Part shown: in pieces, positions 11,844 to 23,129 of the stretch
Layout: each line of letters starts with the position of its first letter
Numbering within the stretch: position 1 is the stretch's first letter
Assembly (NCBI GenBank): GCA_025201365.1
Contig: JAIXMF010000006.1
Location: 682,001 to 746,000 of the forward strand
Direction: 5' to 3'
DNA from: Syncephalis plumigaleata
Taxonomy: Eukaryota > Zoopagomycota > Zoopagomycetes > Zoopagales > Piptocephalidaceae
DNA: 64,000 nt
Program-made: the position numbers and the translations under genes
Notes under the pieces: generated by a model
The model's input: only the letters and a program-made list of their open reading frames with translations
Databases searched by the model: none
What the model was told of the DNA's origin: nothing

Positions 11844-11920
11844 CTACTCTATTTCGTGCAAATCATTCAAAACTCGTTGTAAATCCTCATCGTTTATCAA
11901 GCAACACTAGGCCAAACTGA
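10447..11920 (+). CDS. TAF8: TFIID subunit TAF8-like (histone fold plus TAF8 C-terminal motif)
   Basis: TAF8 is a histone-fold subunit of TFIID that pairs with TAF10. The N-terminal bromodomain-associated histone fold is split by an intron: NARETADTLLEQCVALIC, QQCGFDTITRSALELLKQL, then DWKEFLRQVARDAELAGRPR and NLNDIRWSLEKSGLIQSV. Downstream, after a Ser/Thr-rich linker, comes YILSHMPPLPPKYTFRHT, the short proline-rich motif typical of the TAF8 C-terminal domain. The tail is low-complexity with a poly-Asn run from an (AAC)n tract at 11815-11842. The start chosen is MAAQPNLPSSILPRV. One base seems missing between it and the histone fold (near 10492-10500), and another frame change lies near 11655. 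SPT7 or TAF3 also carry such histone folds, but the MPPLPPKYTF motif favours TAF8. Confidence 0.75.
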
Positions 11921-12084
11921 CTATTGTAACACATTTGTCATTAGTAAATTAAACTGTTATGCTTCATTCAATATAATAGAAATGTGTCGTTCTACCTCTC
12001 TCCTCTCCTCTCTCTCCGTATGTATGATGCATACACCTGCACACAAACACACACATACGAGTAATATTCAATTAACACGACAAA

Positions 12085-13624
12085 TTAACGGCGGTATTTC
12101 TGCGATGCGAGTGAGTCTAGTTCACTCTCGAGTTCCTTGACGTAGGCATGCTCCGCTTCTAGATCTTTGTTCAAACGATCACGCTCGGCAATAAGACGAG
12201 CCTCCCATTGACGGAATCGGTTCTCCTCGGCCTTGACTTGATCGGTGAATTTACGACGCAATTGTTCCTCCTCATCCTTGAATTTGCTCGCTAATTGCGA
12301 CGATTTCATCGTGTTAATCTCACCGTTCTCCAGATGTTTCGAGCGGTAGTTGTCGTAATGAACTTCCTCCGTTGAAGTGATCAAGTCGAGCATATGTGTG
12401 CGAATAAGCAGATTACGTAGTTTAATAAAGTCACAATGCTCTTCATTCTCCACTATACAACATGAATCCGTTAGTTGATCAACAAATGTATAGTATGCTC
12501 CCCCTTTAATAACAACAGCTATTTACCTTCAGCGATACCCCATGGATATTCACGTCCCTTAACTACACGACCATCGCTTGCCTTTACATCCTGGTCGGAT
12601 CCAATTACTGAGAATGGCATGGCTGCCATAATGGATCTATTACGAGTGGTGGTGTCCTCGTTGTCACTATCGATCGGGCAGCTGTACACTTTAATGTCGT
12701 TCTCCTCGATGACATCTCGAATACGACGTTTGAACTTGGCCAGATCATCGGCCGAAAGCGTATCGGCCTTGCCCAATACTGGAATTAGATTGACGCGTGA
12801 TCCCAATTGTTTCATCACTTCAATGTCCAATGGCTTTAGACTAGCAGTAGTAATAGTAGTAGTAATAATATTATTAGTGTTCACATATCTCTTCAATGAA
12901 CATTCACGCGTGTATTTACCTATGACCAGTGGGACGGATAAAGTAGAGACAAGCATGAACACGCATATCAATCTTGCCCTTTCGGATTGGTTGCTGCTCT
13001 TGACGCATGTATGACTCGTATTGATTATCGATAAATTCTACAATAGGGATCCAGCTATCATTGTTGTTCACGTAGTCACCAAATCCTGGTGTGTCAATAA
13101 TATTCAAGCGAACATTGAACATCTTTTCTTCAATGTCTATAACAATAATGAATAGATAGATAGATAGATAGATAGATAGCGAGGATTGTAAGTTATATTG
13201 CTCATTCAGCTATTAACACCACTCAAATGTCATCAACTTACCAGCTTTAGTAATAAGAATGTCTACTGTCTTCTCCAATTGCTTTTCATGACGTTTATTC
13301 GGGTTCTTGTAGTCTTTGATCGTGGTAGTAAACAACGTATTGATGAATGTTGTTTTGCCAAGGCCAGATTCACCTACAACCACCGTCACACACCACACGC
13401 ATAAGCATACACATACACGCGCATACACATACACCCATATCAAGATGATAGTCCATGTAAGCAAGTTATACGAAATAATCTATCGTAGTTTCCTTCTTTT
13501 GTCAATACCTACCAACAACCATAATAGTGAAGTTAGCACCCGTCTTAGTTACAATGCGATGACGCTGGTTTGGTAAATCGGCAATACCAATGCCATTGCT
13601 AGATGAAGTGGTGAAATGAGACAT
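12085..13624 (-). CDS. CDC12: Septin, Cdc12-type
   Basis: GTP-binding septin that polymerises into filaments at septa and the cell cortex. The start [18 protein letters not shown] leads to [18 protein letters not shown], a septin polybasic/N-terminal signature. The P-loop is [18 protein letters not shown]3 is [13 protein letters not shown], followed by [13 protein letters not shown]4 region is [14 protein letters not shown], and the septin unique element includes VKGREYPWG. The C-terminus is a coiled coil beginning after [14 protein letters not shown] and running through [17 protein letters not shown] to the stop. The G1-G3-G4 order and length (about 400 residues) are normal. Introns are placed after the MVVGES block, the first helix, and before ENEEHCDF. 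The [14 protein letters not shown] opening resembles fungal Cdc12-class septins, but the subclass is from memory. Confidence 0.9.
13150..13179. repeat. (GATA)n microsatellite in septin intron
   Basis: About seven tandem GATA units inside a septin intron. Confidence 0.85.
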
Positions 13625-14034
13625 ATTAAGGGATAAGCAGGCCTACACAATCAGGTAGCGGGTAGACAAGCGCTCGAGTCAAATAGATTAAGAGAAAAAG
13701 TACGACGAGTAGAAGGAAAAGAACAAGGATGCCAAACGAGAAGAAAAAGAAAGAGTGATGATAAACGCGAAATTGAAGGATGGTCCTATGTGGTGGTAGT
13801 GGTAGTGGTAGTGGTGCGTGTGTGTGTGTGTGAATGCTTGTGAACACGCGTGCACCTCTTCTAATCAATGTGTGGCTGCCTATCCACTACATTGATGATT
13901 GGCTAAAATGATTAGCTTAACAATTCATTCGCCGTAGTAAATGATGGTAAAAGCCGTCGACTCCGCATTCTATAAGTTGTATATACTAGCGTATGATGAT
14001 TCAATGGATCTACTTTGCGTCATCGCTTAGAACA
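13625..14034. other. Intergenic region upstream of septin
   Basis: About 410 bases between the septin start and the 3' end of the ELM1-family gene. It contains purine-rich tracts and GGTAGT/GTGTGT repeats at 13793-13832. A lysine/glutamate-poor antisense frame here looks like noise. The septin promoter is expected here. Confidence 0.45.
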
Positions 14035-15915
14035 TTACAAACGAGATTTATTCAACAATCTAATTTGTTTAGCAATTGACTGGACATTGTTTTGATTTGA
14101 CGAATGGTTAGGGAAAGGAGGATGTCGTCCCATGTAACTAAGTGGATCATTACCCGTTGGTAAAGGCTGACCAATACGAAGTGGACGGAATCGACGTGTA
14201 ACATGCAAATCCTTCATTTTGTTTTGATATACTCTTAACGCATCAGTGCAGTATTCCTGTCCAATGATATAGACGGGTTTTCTATTTGATATCGTATGAG
14301 ATAACAATCACTCAATTGATCATTCCTACTCACCCTGTAGATACTGCTTCCTCGGCTAGTTGAGTGGAATCTCCAGTGATACAGATATGAGTAGCCCGGG
14401 ATAGTACCGACATTAATGCTCGATAGCCTGCATCAGTACTCTGCGATGAATCCATATGATAAATGTGTTCTCTATAGTTACATGTAAGCAATTAGACATT
14501 TACTAATCTGTTCAGTGTAATTACTTACCCTTGTATACTCTGGAATATACGTGATATCTAATTATTGTAGTAATATTTAGTATCTATCTACTATTGTTAC
14601 CATCAATATGATCATAGCTAAGCTTACATGTTTTGGTGTAGCGCGTGTGGTCAGTATGATTACTCGACTATTTGGAACAATTCTAGTCAGGGTCTTTTAT
14701 GTCAATGAATAATCCTATTAGTAGATGATACATTAACATTATAAACACTACTTCTTACAGCAATCTTATTCGCGTATTGTTGAGCATTCTGGGTTGTCCA
14801 ACGAAATTCTGCATTAATACCACCGATAATCACTGCAATTAATGGATGTGATGATGTAGTTGCCTTGTTCGATTTTACATCTTTTAACAGTGATTCCATC
14901 AATTTAGTGGGTAGATACTTTTCAATCTGATTAGCAGCCACTGATAATGTCAATGGAGTTACTCGATGAGGAATAGACTGGATAAGCATGAGTATTAGTG
15001 ATGTGATATACAGTGGTTATCATATTATAATTCATACTTCAGCGATGATAAGATTCTTTTGACTCAGTACAATCATACTCATACGTCCTAGTCGACGTAG
15101 TTGATGTCGAATTAGAACTACCGCTCCAAAATACCCGAATGGTAGTTTGGGATAACCTACAAATACTGCGGTAACTCATTAGTATGACATAATGATCCAG
15201 TTAATAGTGTCATACCTGTCATGGTACGCTTACGACTTATCGCCTCCAGTTCAAGACAAGCGGGTATTGCATCGAGTCCACACGCGATAGCGTATCGTGG
15301 CAATACATTCATGTCATCGAGTGATGCCTTTTTATCGGGCATTGTCAAATACCATGGTAATTGATAGTTCCTTTTTAGTATGCCTACATCACGTATAAAT
15401 CAATTATAATGAATAACAATAACAATATTAAATAGTAGATGTGCTTATATACCATCAGAAGTTAGGATTCGTCGAGCATGATATAGGCTTAACCAACGGA
15501 AAAACAGTTTAGGTAGCCATTTCCAACCTAAGCAGTAGTCGAGTAATATTGCAGCAAGTATATCAGATCTATGTCCTTCCTTTATCTCGATCAATCTACG
15601 CTTACCTGATCGTGCATAGATATGCTTTACAGTACACGGTAGGCCTAATGCTTCAGCTACAGCGATAGCACGTCGCTCTTCCTCCTGACATCCACTGGCC
15701 AACACCCAGGTTTCATCGACCACTTTTGACTGTGTTGTCGTAGTCAATGGTTGTATCTTGGTATAACCGGCAAATATTGTCGATCTACACCGGATAGATG
15801 TGGCGATATTATTCCTTGCAACACATGTTGTTATTGTTGTTGTTGCAGTAGTAGTGGTTGCAAGTCGTGTCCGTGACAATAAACAACTTGACCGTTTAAC
15901 TATAGCATACAGCAT
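14035..15915 (-). CDS. ELM1-family protein (mitochondrial fission ELM1 / DUF1022)
   Basis: Member of the family that includes plant ELM1, which recruits dynamin-related proteins to mitochondria; bacterial relatives are glycosyltransferase-like. The N-terminus MLYAIVKRSSCLLSRTRLA is basic and Ser/Thr-rich, consistent with a mitochondrial presequence. The domain begins at ETWVLASGCQEEERRAIAVA, then EALGLPCTVKHI, followed by CGLDAIPACLELEAISR. Later exons give GYPKLPFGYFGAVVLIRHQL, AVIIGGINAEFRWTTQNA, RATHICITGDSTQLAEEA and VSTG|KPVYIIGQEYC. Those last two blocks match the family's TADSxSMxSEAxSTGKPVYV signature. The C-terminus has FRPLRIGQPLPTG. At least seven short introns occur. It is divergent from the ArgRS gene with about 290 bases between start codons. 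Confidence 0.75.
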
Positions 15916-16207
15916 ATTCTATCATGATATTAGTATTGTAACAATAAACATGGTGATATATACATGCGTGTATGTGCATACCCTATTCTAAATACATACC
16001 ATTCTCTTAGCTAGACAATGATTAGATTCAACACGGGCTAGCTTTATGTTTACTGATTCATACTACTGCTACTATTATTATGTCAAAAGTCAAAAGATGT
16101 ATCATCAATAGCGCGCTCATCGGCACATAAAGATCAATCTTGATCTGGCATTTTTTTGATTTTTTTAATAGTTCGTCCTTCTTTTTCCCCGCGCTCACTT
16201 GCTCTGC
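15916..16207. promoter_or_regulatory. Bidirectional promoter region, ELM1-like / ArgRS
   Basis: About 290 bases between divergent starts. It has T-rich runs at 16150-16170 ahead of the ArgRS start. No specific motif is recognised. Confidence 0.5.
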
Positions 16208-18237
16208 ATGTTATTCGGACTTGCGAGCTCGTCTTTAGTCAGATTATCTGTTTATCCAGCGTGCATTCCCACTCGCCGTGTAGCAATCCGTTGTTTTTCT
16301 GGTGCATTCTCTCGTTCACGTCCTCAAATAAACATGCCATTGACACCGTTTAAAGAGGCTATCGCCAATCAATTGGCCGAACTCACCGGCGTTGATCGTA
16401 CTCTAGCTCTGGATGCCTTGGAGACACCACGTGTAGCAGAACATGGTGACTTTGCCGTGGCGTTTCCTAGACTTCGTCTCAAGGGAAACCCGGCGCAATT
16501 AGCTAAGGAATGCGCGGAAAAGGTATGTCTATCCAGCGTGCTAACTGCTGTATCGATGGACATGTGAATTAATCTGCGTATTTGTTACTAGTTCCAATTC
16601 AATGAATTGATCACTAAAGCCACCGCTATCGGGCCTTTCCTTAACTTTTCCATTGAAAAGGCAGCTCTACGTGATTTCACGTTGAAGCAAGTGTTGCGCG
16701 ACAAGGAAGTCTACGGCACAACAAGCTAGGCGATGGTAAAATGGCTATTGTCGAGTTCAGTAGTCCAAATATCGCCAAACCATTCCATGCTGGTCATTTG
16801 CGTAGTACCATCATCGGTAACTTTGTCAATAATATCCTCAGGGCTCATGGCTATCGAACCGTTGCCATGAACTATCTCGGCGATTGGGGCAAGCAGTATG
16901 GTAAGCGAGAGAAGGAGGATCATGCGTACATTCGATTAAGCTCCTATTATACGCGATAAACTAATTGAATCGACGTGTAGGTTTGATGGCGGTCGGTTAC
17001 AACAAGTACGGCAATGAAGAGGAAATGACAAAGGATGCCATGAAACACTTGTACGATGTCTACGTCCAGATTAACGTAAGTGTGCATCAACTAAATGGAT
17101 ATCTTGTATAGCACGTTGATTAACATCGTGGATGTAGAAAGATGCCGAGGCCGATGCAACCATTCATGATCAAGCACGCGAGTACTTTAAACAAATGGAG
17201 GACGGCAACGAGGAAGCATTGGCATTGTGGCGTCGATTCCGTGAAATTAGTATCGAGCAGATTATTGCCACCTACGATCGTCTTAATGTTAAATTCGATG
17301 TTTACTCGGGTGAATCGCAGGTTAAGGAGGGTATGGTGGAGGGCACTAAGATTCTCGAGGAGAAGAATATCCTTGAGGACTCGGAAGGCGCCAAGATTAT
17401 TGATCTGAAAAAGTACAAACTCGATGTGGCCGTGGTGCAAAAGCGAGATGGCACCTCACTCTACATTACGCGTGATATTGGCGCAGCTATCGAGCGTTAT
17501 GAAAAGTATAAATTCGACGAGGCATACTACATTGTTGCGTCACAGCAGGACTTGCATCTTAAGCAGCTGTTCAAGACATTGGAGTTGATGGAGTTGCCAT
17601 GGGCCAAGAACTGCCATCACATCAACTTTGGTTTGGTGTCAGGCATGAGCACGCGTAAGGGTACGGCCGTGTTCCTTAACGATATTCTCGATGACACGCG
17701 TGAAAGTATGCACGCTGTCATGAAGCAGAACGAGGAGCGTTACGCGAAGATCCAGAACCCGGAGGAGATTGCCGATACCATCGGTGTTTCGGCCATTATC
17801 GTACAGGACATGTCGGCTAAGCGTATCAAGAATTACGCATTCGACTGGCAGCGTATGTTCTCGTTTGAAGGCGACACCGGACCATACCTGCAATACGCGC
17901 ACGTACGTCTATGCTCCATCGAGCGTAATGCTAGCGTGAAGGTGAATCCCGACGCGGATATCACGCTGTTGACGGAGAAGCCTGCCATTGATCTAATTGA
18001 GCAGATTGCCCGTTTCCCTGACGTTGTTATCACTGCCCGTAAAGGATTCGAACCATGCGCCATTGTGGTGTATGCTTGCAGTTGAGCCACGCTGTATCAA
18101 GCGCACTTGAAGCACTCTGGGTCGTGGGACAAGAGGAGCCAATTGCCGAGGCTCGTCTCCTGCTCTACTGGGCTGCTCGTCAAACACTTAACAATGCATT
18201 GCGTCTAATTGGTCTTAAGCCATTGGAGCACATGTAA
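16208..18237 (+). CDS. Arginyl-tRNA synthetase, probably dual-targeted
   Basis: Class I synthetase charging tRNA-Arg. The first ATG opens [18 protein letters not shown], an Arg/Ser-rich extension of about 42 residues with no acidic residues, typical of a mitochondrial presequence. A second in-frame ATG at 16334 begins [17 protein letters not shown], the normal cytosolic start, so one gene may serve both compartments. The HIGH motif is [58 protein letters not shown] and the KMSKS-equivalent [11 protein letters not shown] follow. The DALR anticodon domain carries [16 protein letters not shown] and [14 protein letters not shown], ending GLKPLEHM. Three introns lie in the first third. Two one-base frame breaks (near 16720 and 18083) interrupt otherwise highly conserved sequence; both are repaired by assuming a homopolymer one base too short, suggesting assembly error. 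Confidence 0.95.
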
Positions 18238-18345
18238 TGGATAGTGTGTGTTAACGTGATAGCACAATTTATAAAAACAATAAAGTCAACAAAATGAATA
18301 ATGACACTATCTTTTGAAGGAAACGAAATGGTAGAAGAAGTAGAA

Positions 18346-19028
18346 TTATAGTTTGGCAGGCGTAATCGATTCTAACGTGAATTGCTTTTGTTCTTGTTCT
18401 TGCTCTTGCTCTTGCTCTTGCTCTTGTTTTTCTTTAATATATCGATGTAATACATCTAATCCACCAGTGGTAACACCCACAAGTAAACCAGTTCGTAGTG
18501 CATATCGAAAGCTTTGTTTGGGCAGTTTCGCTATATCGTAATAAACAATGTTACAATCATGAATATCGTCGATTGGTGTATACCCTTGCGTGCATTTAAC
18601 TTACCCAGTGTGGCTAACGAGGCTGCCGTTGCTAGACCGGCGAGCGTGGAGTGAAGCGGTGAGGAGAAACCGCGTCCATAATCAAGCAGTGCTTCCAGTC
18701 CACTATAGCATAAACAGAGACCACCCGTTCGACCGGCGTAGACCATACCATGTCGTATACCGCCTAGCATAACGCGATAGTTCTTCGTCTTATGGTAGAA
18801 ATACCAACCCTCTTTCGTACGCGGTAGACGATGCGCGTTCTCCGCCAAATATTGCAGGCTTGACTGACGACCACCCAAGTATGACCCAAAGATAAATCCC
18901 CAAAGCGCGCCAAATCCGGAGATAGTAGCCACGCGCGATATAGGCGCCATACCTACACGATCCAGTAAGTGTAGATCGGTAACGGGACCACTAGCCGTTG
19001 CTGTAGCCGTTGCTGGATCATTAGCCAT
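18346..19028 (-). CDS. Tim17/Tim22/Tim23-family membrane protein
   Basis: Small multi-pass mitochondrial-type membrane protein of two exons. The start MANDPATATATASGPV leads to hydrophobic, glycine-spaced helices: ISGFGALWGFIFGSYLGG, GGIRHGMVYAGRTGGLCLCY and STLAGLATAASLATLGKL, which carry the small-residue G/A-xxx-G pattern of the Tim17 family. The second exon adds FRYALRTGLLVGVTTGGLDV, and the tail has repeated EQ units from a (TTGCTC)n tract at about 18380-18428, ending ESITPAKL. Arrangement of the helices resembles complex I assembly factor TIMMDC1 as much as Tim22, so no subtype is given. It is head-to-head with FRA10AC1; the start codons are 111 bases apart. Confidence 0.6.
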
Positions 19029-19139
19029 TATGTGTATATGTATATGAAAGTGTAAAAGAAGCGTAATAGGAAGTTGTCACCATTTCTTTCATTCTTTCGT
19101 CTTTTCTTGTTTCTCTATTTTGTAGTTTAAGCGGCAAGC
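19029..19139. promoter_or_regulatory. Compact bidirectional promoter
   Basis: 111 bases separate divergent starts of the Tim17-family gene and FRA10AC1. It includes a pyrimidine-rich stretch (ttctttcattctttcg). Both promoters must lie in this space or overlap the coding ends. Confidence 0.55.
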
Positions 19140-20142
19140 ATGTCACGTCGATTACCACCACCTGGTGTGCAATGGACGCAAGAAGAGGCCGAAGCAGCGG
19201 AACGACACAGTGCACGTATCTTTCGTAATCAGTTCAAAGGAGAAGATGCGGTAAGTAAGAAGCAATACGAATACACTTGTTGTACATACTAAAATAACTA
19301 TGACATATCCTACTCGCATTTGTAGTATTCACGTCACCTTAAACTTGTACGCGATTATTTAATGATATACGAAGGAGGCGATTTAAAGAAACGTCATAAG
19401 GCCAACACTGAGGAACGCTATAGGAATAGTCGTACTGAAGTAGATATTCTACGAGAGAATCATCGGTAATTATTGATGTAATTGGAGTTGACTACGGGGC
19501 TAATACCTAGATATCGGTGACTATTAGATTTGTACGAGATCTAGATGAGGATGAAAGCACACTGACCTGGGAGCAACGTGTAGCTAAGCGATACTATGAT
19601 CAGCTATTCAAAGAGTATTGTCTAGCTGATCTACGCTATTATCGCGAAGGAAAAGTAAATGAACCGAGCATATCAACCCATGAAATGCATACTAATCGAG
19701 GATCATTTAGGTGGCAATGCGATGGCGAACTAAGACAGAGGTGGTCGATGGCAAGGGACAATTTATATGCGGCAACATTCATTGCGATAAAAAAGAGGAA
19801 CTGACCAGTTGGGAGGTGAACTTTGCCTACGTGGAGGATGGTGAACGTAAAAACACCCTGGTTAAACTGCGTACATGTCCAAAATGCTCGAATAAGCTTA
19901 ACTATCGTAAACGACAACGAAAAGCTGAACAAGAAGAGACAGAAGAACAGGAAGAAGAACAAGAAGAAGAAGGAAAAGGTAAACGTCCATTGTATGATAT
20001 TTATGAGGATACACAAGGCATACAGTTAGAAATGCCTAGGAAAGAAGCAACTAGTAGCACTGCTACCATTACGACAGCAGCAACATCACCATTATCATCT
20101 AGTACAAAACGAAACGATCAGTATCTCGCGATTAAGCAATAA
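19140..20142 (+). CDS. FRA10AC1: FRA10AC1 homologue (spliceosome-associated)
   Basis: Homologue of human FRA10AC1, a nuclear protein linked to splicing. The start MSRRLPPPGVQWTQEEAE is followed by YSRHLKLVRDYLMIYEGG, ERYRNSRTEVDILRENHR and FVRDLDEDESTLTWEQRVAK. The core is RYYDQLFKEYCLADLRYYRE, then FRW after an intron, and the zinc-ribbon-like GKGQFICGNIHCDKKE, SWEVNFAYVEDGERKN and VKLRTCPKCSNKLNYRK, with CxxxxC and CxxC pairs. The C-terminal tail is a Glu/Gln/Lys-rich linker followed by Thr/Ser/Ala repeats. Introns sit before YSRH, after ENHR (its acceptor is at about 19526) and before FRW. Human and fungal proteins share all the quoted blocks, so identity is strong. No frame breaks are needed. 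Confidence 0.92.
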
Positions 20143-20193
20143 TAGTAATGATAACGATGAAAGTACACTTTCTTTATACAAGAGAATGCTTGT

Positions 20194-20926
20194 TTATTTC
20201 ATCTCATTGATTGCTTGATCAATAGTTTCCATGGAAGCTTTAAGTATCTTCCATTGCTCTTCTGTCAATGAAAGTCCTAGATAGTAAAGAAAAGAACAGT
20301 CAGCATAACATCAATAAACTGTATTATTAGTATGATTATTATTACCCTTCTTAGTGGGACACTCTTCTCCTGCAGCATTCGTAAAATATTCACGGAAATC
20401 AATAAGTACCTAATGTTGATAGAACGAGTAAGCATTGTATATATGAAATAATAGGCTGGTAAACGTACCATTTGCTTCCATTTTCTTATTGTAAGACGTT
20501 TCTTTGCCCCTAGCTATTAATGATTCAACCGATAGTAATTAGTCTATGATGATGCAGAATGATAAAAAGGATAGTAAAATACGTACGCGGAAATACGGAT
20601 CGCCTTCAGCATTTTTCAAGAAGGATGTAGGTTTCGACTCGGTACTATCATCGTCGTCGGTAGCATCGCTAACCTTGCGTTTCTTTTCCTGATACATGTA
20701 TAAACCATACGCTTAGCATCGTCAGCTATATTTAACATTGTTATCTACCGTGGCTTTAGGCTTGGATGTGTAGCTATCGTCACTCGCTTCCGCCTCATCG
20801 GACTCCTATTAGCAAGTAGCAAATAGCAACGATAGTAATAAAAACGCGTATTAGCAAGTGCAGATATTGCGTTTGTCGACTAGTACGAACCACAACAAAA
20901 TCGTCTTCTGCAGCGCGTTTACTCAT
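20194..20926 (-). CDS. SUB1: SUB1/PC4 transcriptional coactivator
   Basis: Single-stranded-DNA-binding coactivator of RNA polymerase II. The start MSKRAAEDDFVV is followed by acidic and Ser/Lys-rich exons (ESDEAEASDDSYTSK, KKRKVSDATDDDDS). The PC4 domain spans KNAEGDPYFR, LGAKKRLTIRKWK, VLIDFREYFTNAAGEE and KKGLSLTEEQWKILK, ending TIDQAINEMK. These match the conserved PC4 blocks (RRVTIRKF, VDIREYY, KKGISLTEEQW). Five short introns divide a coding length of only about 130 residues. The gene is divergent from MED4, with 224 bases between starts. Confidence 0.93.
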
Positions 20927-21150
20927 AATAGACGTTATTGCAATAGTAGTAGGTAATCAGTAGTTTCAAATACTATTTCAAAATAAACTAGAAGCAAAAA
21001 AGGAGGAGGAGAAGAAAGAAAGCGAGAAAGAGAGAGAGCGAACGAGCGAGAAATAAATAAAAAGGAATAAACGGGCAAATACAGTTGAGAGCGTTATTGC
21101 TTTGACAGCTTCAATTCCCAATCATTCACTATTAGTCCTACCTGATTCCT

Positions 21151-21976
21151 ATGGCTTCACTACACACGGTTAGCCAGCGTGTTGACGAGTACGCTAGTTT
21201 AACTCGTAAACTATTTGGTACGTTGGAGGCACTGGCTGATGATAAACGAGCCGCGTCAGGATTGGAGGAACCGAAAGTGATTATCGAGCGTATTATTGCA
21301 TTGGACGCGTCATTACAAAAGGAGGTCGACCAAAGTAAGCATGAGCATTATCTAGCATACTAGGTTATACTAACAATACGTTGCGTCGATTAGTTGAGGA
21401 GCATCAACAATGGCAGCAGCAGATATTGGATACGGAAATGGCTATCGGCGAATGTGATCGAGCTGCCGAACGACTAGTACGCACGTTACATCAAGCGAAA
21501 ATGGCACTGGAGGATATGGTGGATGAGGCAGAGGCTCAGATAGCCGAGACAGACGCACGAGGTAGGTCATGAGTATGTGGTGTAGCAAATAACGTATAAT
21601 AACCTAGTTGAAAATGATCCAGTATCGTTGGATCCAGCTCAAGTATTAGCTTACGCTAAGCGACTTGCTCCTTACACGTCGGCACCACCGAAATTCGATC
21701 CAAATCAACCGGCTCAGGCGTTCGAGAAACCATTCCCCGATGAGCAAATGATGCGTGCCGGACGTCTCGGTCAATGGGAGACGGAGGGCGTAGAGATGGA
21801 GGCGACAGCACAAGCACCAATGCCACGACAGGCGATGCAGCCCAGTCTGGCTATGGCACGGATGCCGTTCATTCGATCATTATCCTGGATTAGCGCAGAG
21901 TCAACTAGGAGCACATCATGGAGATGACATGGAAGATGACCTGCTGGATCTCGACTTGAATCCCGATCTTTCCTAA
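21151..21976 (+). CDS. MED4: Mediator subunit MED4
   Basis: Subunit of the Mediator middle module. The start is MASLHTVSQRVDEYASLTRK; the first half forms helices with PKVIIERIIALDASLQKEV, VEEHQQWQQQILDTEMAI and ERLVRTLHQAKMALED, giving a coiled coil. The third exon carries the MED4 hallmark: DPAQVLAYAKRLAPYTSAPP followed by KPFPDEQMMRAGRLGQ. The C-terminal acidic motif EDDLLDLDLNPDLS is in a different frame from the exon that precedes it. The change lies near 21885, most simply one or more miscalled bases. The tail motif resembles the acidic C-terminus of other fungal MED4 proteins. Two introns are clear. Confidence 0.88.
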
Positions 21977-22311
21977 CGGCTACTATTATAATGCTTACTA
22001 TTGCTCTATAACATACATATGCAAGGTTTTTCCAGCGGATTAACAATGTTGGTCGTTAACATTTATTAATAAATAATTTTGCATATTCATAAGCATCATT
22101 AATTATAATTGAGCAGACCCTTTATTAATAAATGTGTATAATTTGTAATGAAATGTTAATAATTTATTAACTTTTATTAATGGTTCTCTCTATGATTTTC
22201 CCTTATCTTTTGTTAATGTTCCCATTAGTAAGTTTGCTAGCTTTATGACCAATGATGACTATGCATAATATTAAGGACAATAGGACAATTTGATGAACTT
22301 ATTAATATATA

Positions 22312-22879
22312 CAGTGTTTTTCCATCCAATTTGCGCATTTATCCTTTAACATTTACTATTTATTAATAAATAGATTTACACAATTGTTAACACCATTATC
22401 ACCGTAGAAATGCCAATTGACACAGCATGATAATAATAACAATTCAGTATTCAGTAATGGATCATTATTGATAGCGATAACTATCATCATCAATTCTATA
22501 AGTAGATGATACAAGTGTACTAGTATAGTTGATATTGCCATGTCATGTACTCACAAGTAGCTATTGATTATCATGTATGGAATCGGATATGGCGCATGTC
22601 TGAACTTATTCAGATTATCCACAGTGTTCGCAGGAAACTTATTCCAACACAATTCAACGAGGTGCCGTTCCTTCCTAACGTTCAAAAAATAATGAGCAAG
22701 ACAGATCAAGGGATCCAAACACAAATAACAATTCATCCGGTTGTATCGTCAACCCCAGTCTTTCCCCAAGGGAGAGGGGCTGGGAAACAGAATACGGGGG
22801 TACTTGTACTTGTAAGTGTTAAATATTATTTATTTGTAAAACAGAAGGCTAACTGCGCAAATTGGATGGAAAAAGCCTG
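22312..22879. mobile_element. MITE with TA target duplication (Tc1/mariner-like)
   Basis: A 568-base unit flanked on both sides by TA (22310-22311 and 22880-22881). Its terminal inverted repeats are 26 bases, 22312-22337 and 22854-22879, differing at two positions; they begin CAGTG and CAGGC and both contain TTTTTCCATCCAATTTGCGC. TA duplication plus a CAG start is the pattern of Tc1/mariner/pogo families. No transposase is inside; a 126-codon plus-strand frame (22545-22925) has no recognised domain and runs past the end. The interior 22343-22565 recurs inverted at 24549-24770. Confidence 0.8.
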
Positions 22880-23129
22880 TAGTCTATTCATTCAGTTTTA
22901 TATTAAATATTCATTCATGATATGATTAGCACACTGTAGCGACAATGCTAGATTGGCAATGAATATCATAGATAATGTTCATTTGTGCCATCAACCATGT
23001 GTAAGTAATGACTAGCTAATATAACTTTATTTCATGTAATAGCAAGTAGGCTTATTGCCTAATGACAAAAAAATAGGACTATTAGTCAATATTGTGCCTT
23101 TAAGATCTTTTTTTTAGATACGTTATTTG

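Noticed and set aside
13626-13868. Minus-strand frame upstream of septin
   Set aside because: It lies in the promoter region and is derived from GT/GGTAGT repeats.
19029-19139. Shared regulatory motif in compact promoters
   Set aside because: No common sequence was found by eye among the divergent promoters.
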